The notes beneath the pieces are model-generated. The model worked only from the letters and a program-made list of their open reading frames with translations. It was not told the DNA's origin and searched no databases. From the NCBI GenBank assembly GCA_051000755.1, contig JBPCNZ010000002.1:1-15754 (forward strand): 15,754 bases of DNA, written 5' to 3'. The position numbers and the translations under genes were made by a program. Source of the DNA: JALZAH01 sp051000755 (GTDB lineage Bacteria; Actinomycetota; Acidimicrobiia; Acidimicrobiales; Palsa-688). Position 1 is the stretch's first letter; every line of letters starts with the position of its first letter. Below, piece after piece: positions 13,928-15,754 of this stretch.

Positions 13928-14508
13928 GTGACCATCCAGTTGGGCGACACTGCCCCCAACTTCACGGCCAACACCACCGAGGGCACCGTCAGCCTGCACG
14001 AGTACCTGGGGGACAGCTGGGGGATCTTGTTCTCCCACCTCGCCGACTTCACCCCGGTGGGCGGTCTCGATGGCGTTGGGGTGGATCACGCCGTACAGGT
14101 TGGCCACGGTGCGGTCCCTCGTCGCCGACCAGCGGATAGTTGAGGCCTTGGCCCTGGGTTTCGGCGATGTCGGCCGACCAGCGTCGATGAGACTCGACGG
14201 AGTCGACGCTCACGCCGATGAGCTTGGTGTTGCGCTCGGCGAAGTCGTCTTTGCGCCTAGCGAAGTCACCGAGTTCGGTGGTGCACCTACCCCGCCGCCA
14301 TCGGCCGCAACGTCGACGAGATCATCCGCGCCCTCGACGCCCTACAGCTCAGCAGCCGCAACAGCGTGTCCACCCCGGTGAACTGGAACGACGGCGACGA
14401 CGTCATCATCTCGCCGGCCATCACCGACGACGACGCCAAGGAGAAGTTCCCCAAAGGCTTCACCACCTTGAAGCCCTACCTGCGCCTCACCCCCCACCGA
14501 ACAAGTAG
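13928..14508 (+). pseudogene. 1-Cys peroxiredoxin (AhpC/TSA, Prx6 type) with inverted centre
   Basis: Prx6-type peroxiredoxins reduce peroxides through one N-terminal cysteine. From GTG 13928 the start is clear: MTIQLGDTAPNFTANTTEGT, HEYLGDSWGILFSH and ADFTPV, ending at 14059. The catalytic continuation CTTELGDFARRKDDFAERN...LIGVSVDSVESH..W and VANLYGVIHPNAIETA is present, but on the minus strand between 14285 and 14060. The plus strand resumes at 14285 with TYPAAIGRNVDEIIRALDAL and VSTPVNWNDGDDVII to KEKFPKG..LKPYLRLTP, stop 14506-14508. Turning the segment back and removing one extra G restores exactly 75 codons in frame. About 18 residues (TVRS.F.I... region) before TYP remain missing. A base also seems lost in the C run just before the stop. 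As written the gene cannot make an active enzyme. Confidence 0.85.
14060..14285 (-). other. Inverted internal segment of the peroxiredoxin gene
   Basis: On the minus strand this 226-base block encodes the middle of the peroxiredoxin, beginning with the catalytic Cys (CTTELGD) and ending HPNAIETA. The right junction lies in the palindrome GTGCAC (14281-14286) and the left one follows CCGGTG (14054-14059). Only short GGTG/CACC-type homology links them; there are no long inverted repeats. The block carries one extra G in GAGGGAC (minus strand) relative to the expected frame. Confidence 0.8.
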
Positions 14509-14529
14509 ACCAGCCGGGCAAGTAGGCCG

Positions 14530-14682
14530 GGCAGTCAGCGCAACGGTCACCGCGGGGCGGTCGGACTCTTCGCCGAACAGGACGATCCGGCCGTCGAAAC
14601 GCTCAGAGCGCAACGCCTCGGCCGCCTTGGCCCCCGCCAAACCAGCGGTCACGATCACCAAGGCATGCTGTGCTGTCGCCAT
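14530..14682 (-). pseudogene. N-terminal stub of a pyridine-nucleotide-disulfide/ferredoxin reductase
   Basis: The first ~40 residues (MATAQHALVIVTAGLAGAKA, then AEALRSERFDGRIVLFGEES) match the N-terminal FAD-binding strand-helix-strand of ferredoxin reductases of the pyridine nucleotide-disulfide oxidoreductase family. Normally this is followed by H-R-P-Y-x-R-P-P-L-S-K. Here homology stops after DRP and the frame ends at 14476 inside the convergent peroxiredoxin gene. The GxGxxG dinucleotide motif has lost its first Gly (TAGLAG, by a change of GGC to ACC). AAGGGA lies upstream of the ATG. This is a decayed stub, probably truncated by the same rearrangements that affected the peroxiredoxin. 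Confidence 0.6.
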
Positions 14683-14783
14683 TGTCTGTCACGTCCCTTG
14701 TGTTGAGATCGGATCGCCGCCTCTACCCAACGCGCTCGAAGAGATTGACCGGCCGGGCGACCGAACCGCCCGGATCGGCAAGG

Positions 14784-15110
14784 TCATGGTAGGGCTTGGA
14801 GGACGCCCCCCACCACGGGCTCGGCGTCGCCGACCGAGAGGGAATGAGGTGCGCCCGCCGCCATGACCACGACGTCGCCGGTGGCCGTGATCTTGGTTTC
14901 GGGCCCTACGGTGACCGTCGGTTGCTCTTCGATGATCAGCAGCGTCAGCTCGGCTGGACCGAGATGCTGGGAGAGCTCCTGGCCGGCGTCGAGGCAGACG
15001 ACGAACACTGTCGTCGCCCGATACGCCGCCACGTTGGCCACCACCCGCCGGTCGGAATCGAGCGGTGCGCCGATCGGTACTGGGCCGATACCGGGTGTGG
15101 ATGCGCCCAC
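14784..15110 (-). CDS. Cupin-domain protein
   Basis: From GTG 15110 the product has about 108 residues: ANVAAYRATTVFVVCLDAGQ, ELSQHLGPAELTLLIIEEQ (metal-site strand with His and Glu), a TVTVGPETKITATGDVVVM turn, and AAGAPHSLSVGDAEPVVGGV with the second-motif His. This is a complete single-domain cupin barrel of the short RmlC-like type. Its ligand and reaction cannot be told. The frame is open well upstream, to 15419, but that part is Arg/Pro-rich and does not look like coding sequence. AGGTGG overlaps the chosen start, so the start is only approximate. It lies upstream of the reductase stub on the same strand. Confidence 0.6.
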   Translation of the reverse strand: MGASTPGIGPVPIGAPLDSDRRVVANVAAYRATTVFVVCLDAGQELSQHLGPAELTLLIIEEQPTVTVGPETKITATGDVVVMAAGAPHSLSVGDAEPVVGGVLQALP

Positions 15111-15425
15111 CTGATCTGGATGGTCGGCGCGTCCTGCGACGGGTGCACGGTGGGGATCTCGGGGGGATCGTAGCGTCGCCGGTGTGCATTGTCCCGCGGG
15201 TGCGAGCTTTCGCTGCCGCCGGCCACCTGGGCGGAGGCGTGCCCAGCTCGTCGCGCAGGGTTTGTTCGTTTTGCCAGCGTTGGCCGTCGTGGGTTCTGCC
15301 CCGCGGTATCCCTCTTTCCTACCATCGCCAACTTTCTGGAATTGGGAGAGATTGGCCGCCCTACGGCCCGGCGGTCGGAGAGCGGCGGACCGATCTCGGG
15401 GATCGCGTCGCCTGGGCACCGTCGG
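15111..15425. other. Intergenic stretch without a recognised gene
   Basis: No frame in this stretch gives a recognisable protein. It lies downstream of ctaD and upstream of the cupin gene. A weak stem CCGCC-N9-GGCGG at 15356-15374 might take part in ctaD termination. Nothing else stands out. Confidence 0.4.
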
Positions 15426-15754
15426 TCACCGCCCGTCCTGTCGTACGTCCACCGGCCCGGCCTCGTTCATGTGGTGGACCTTGGTCCGGGCGTCTGGGTG
15501 GTTGGCGTCCCACAGTGGCCGCTCGGAGCGGATGGGCGGAAGGGACTCGAAGTTGTGCTCCGCCGGCGGCGACGAGCACGCCCACTCGAGCGTTTGGCCG
15601 TCCCACGGGTTGTCGCCGGCCCTCTCCCCCTTGCGGTAGCTGACGAAGAGGTTCCAGACCGTGGCCAGTACCCCGAGGCCGGTGATGTAGGCGCCGATGC
15701 TGGAGAGGAGGTTGAGGAAGTTCCAGCCCTCGTTGGAGTCGTAGATGGCGATGC
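15426..15754 (-). CDS. ctaD: Cytochrome c oxidase subunit I, C-terminal part (partial)
   Basis: The minus strand from the window edge to the stop at 15428-15426 encodes about 108 residues that match the end of aa3-type cytochrome c oxidase subunit I of actinobacteria. IAIYDSNEGWNFLNLLSSIG leads into the last membrane helix (AYITGLGVLATVWNLFVSY), followed by the cytoplasmic tail with the strongly conserved NPWDGQTLEWACSSPPAEHN and ESLPPIRSERPLWD. The haem and copper ligands lie upstream, outside the window. The frame has no start codon here because it is the 3' end only. It is intact as far as visible. Confidence 0.9.
   Translation of the reverse strand, partial: IAIYDSNEGWNFLNLLSSIGAYITGLGVLATVWNLFVSYRKGERAGDNPWDGQTLEWACSSPPAEHNFESLPPIRSERPLWDANHPDARTKVHHMNEAGPVDVRQDGR

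Noticed and set aside
14060..14285. Phase-variable invertible switch with flanking recombinase sites
   Set aside because: Only a six-base palindrome and GGTG/CACC microhomology border the inverted block, no recombinase gene is in the window, and codons are missing at one junction. It is kept as a possibility in the finding but not called a switch.

Overview
The window reads as a chromosomal stretch of a high-GC Actinomycetota bacterium. The best evidence is a WhiB-family gene (a family confined to actinobacteria), frequent GTG starts, strong G/C bias at third codon positions, and actinobacterial-looking versions of MetE, MsrB, 1-Cys peroxiredoxin and cytochrome oxidase subunit I. A deeper placement (perhaps Acidimicrobiia) is only a guess. 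There are no rRNA or tRNA genes, CRISPR array, phage structural genes or plasmid functions that I can see. It looks like a worn accessory region, with an insertion-sequence end, several frameshifted genes, gene stubs and one gene whose middle is inverted.

Layout. 1-210: 3' end of an IS630-type transposase, which appears to have cut off the C-terminus of a PNPOx-like flavin protein (reading leftwards from 553). 691-1640: a nitronate monooxygenase gene with three frameshifts, followed by a hairpin terminator. 1641-2480: degraded remnants. 2484-3035: an intact DsbA/FrnE-like thioredoxin-fold protein. 3292-4306: a divergent pair, whiB (leftwards) and msrB (rightwards); whiB lacks one cluster cysteine and msrB is frameshifted just before its catalytic cysteine. 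4430-5216: an unknown 141-aa protein and a MarR-like stub. 5238-8501: a four-helix membrane protein, a DUF2249 protein, a SufR-like (COG2345) regulator with a C-terminal cysteine cluster, an FAD/NAD(P) reductase and a cupin. 8881-9477: a SAM methyltransferase. 9519-10872: a protein resembling the DUF7405/DyP-like family. 11139-13454: intact cobalamin-independent methionine synthase (metE). 13565-14508: a tiny zinc-ribbon protein and, divergently, a 1-Cys peroxiredoxin gene whose central 226 bases are inverted. 14530-15110: a flavin reductase stub and a second cupin. 15426-end: the C-terminal end of ctaD.

How it fits together. The recognisable genes share a theme of redox and sulfur stress: methionine sulfoxide repair, peroxide reduction, thioredoxin-fold and flavin oxidoreductases, nitronate oxidation, Fe-S-type regulators (WhiB and SufR-like), DUF2249 (often found with nitrogen-oxide metabolism) and B12-free methionine synthesis. 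A rare-in-context CTAGA-type element lies upstream of six of these transcription units and could mark a shared regulon or a shared promoter shape. Several starts also look leaderless (TAnnnT followed 6-8 bases later by GTG).

Caution. At least eight one- or two-base frame changes are inferred, mostly in G/C runs. They are concentrated in some genes, while metE, the FAD reductase, the DsbA-like gene and the methyltransferase are clean. Local sequencing or assembly error and real gene decay are both possible, and read-level data would decide.
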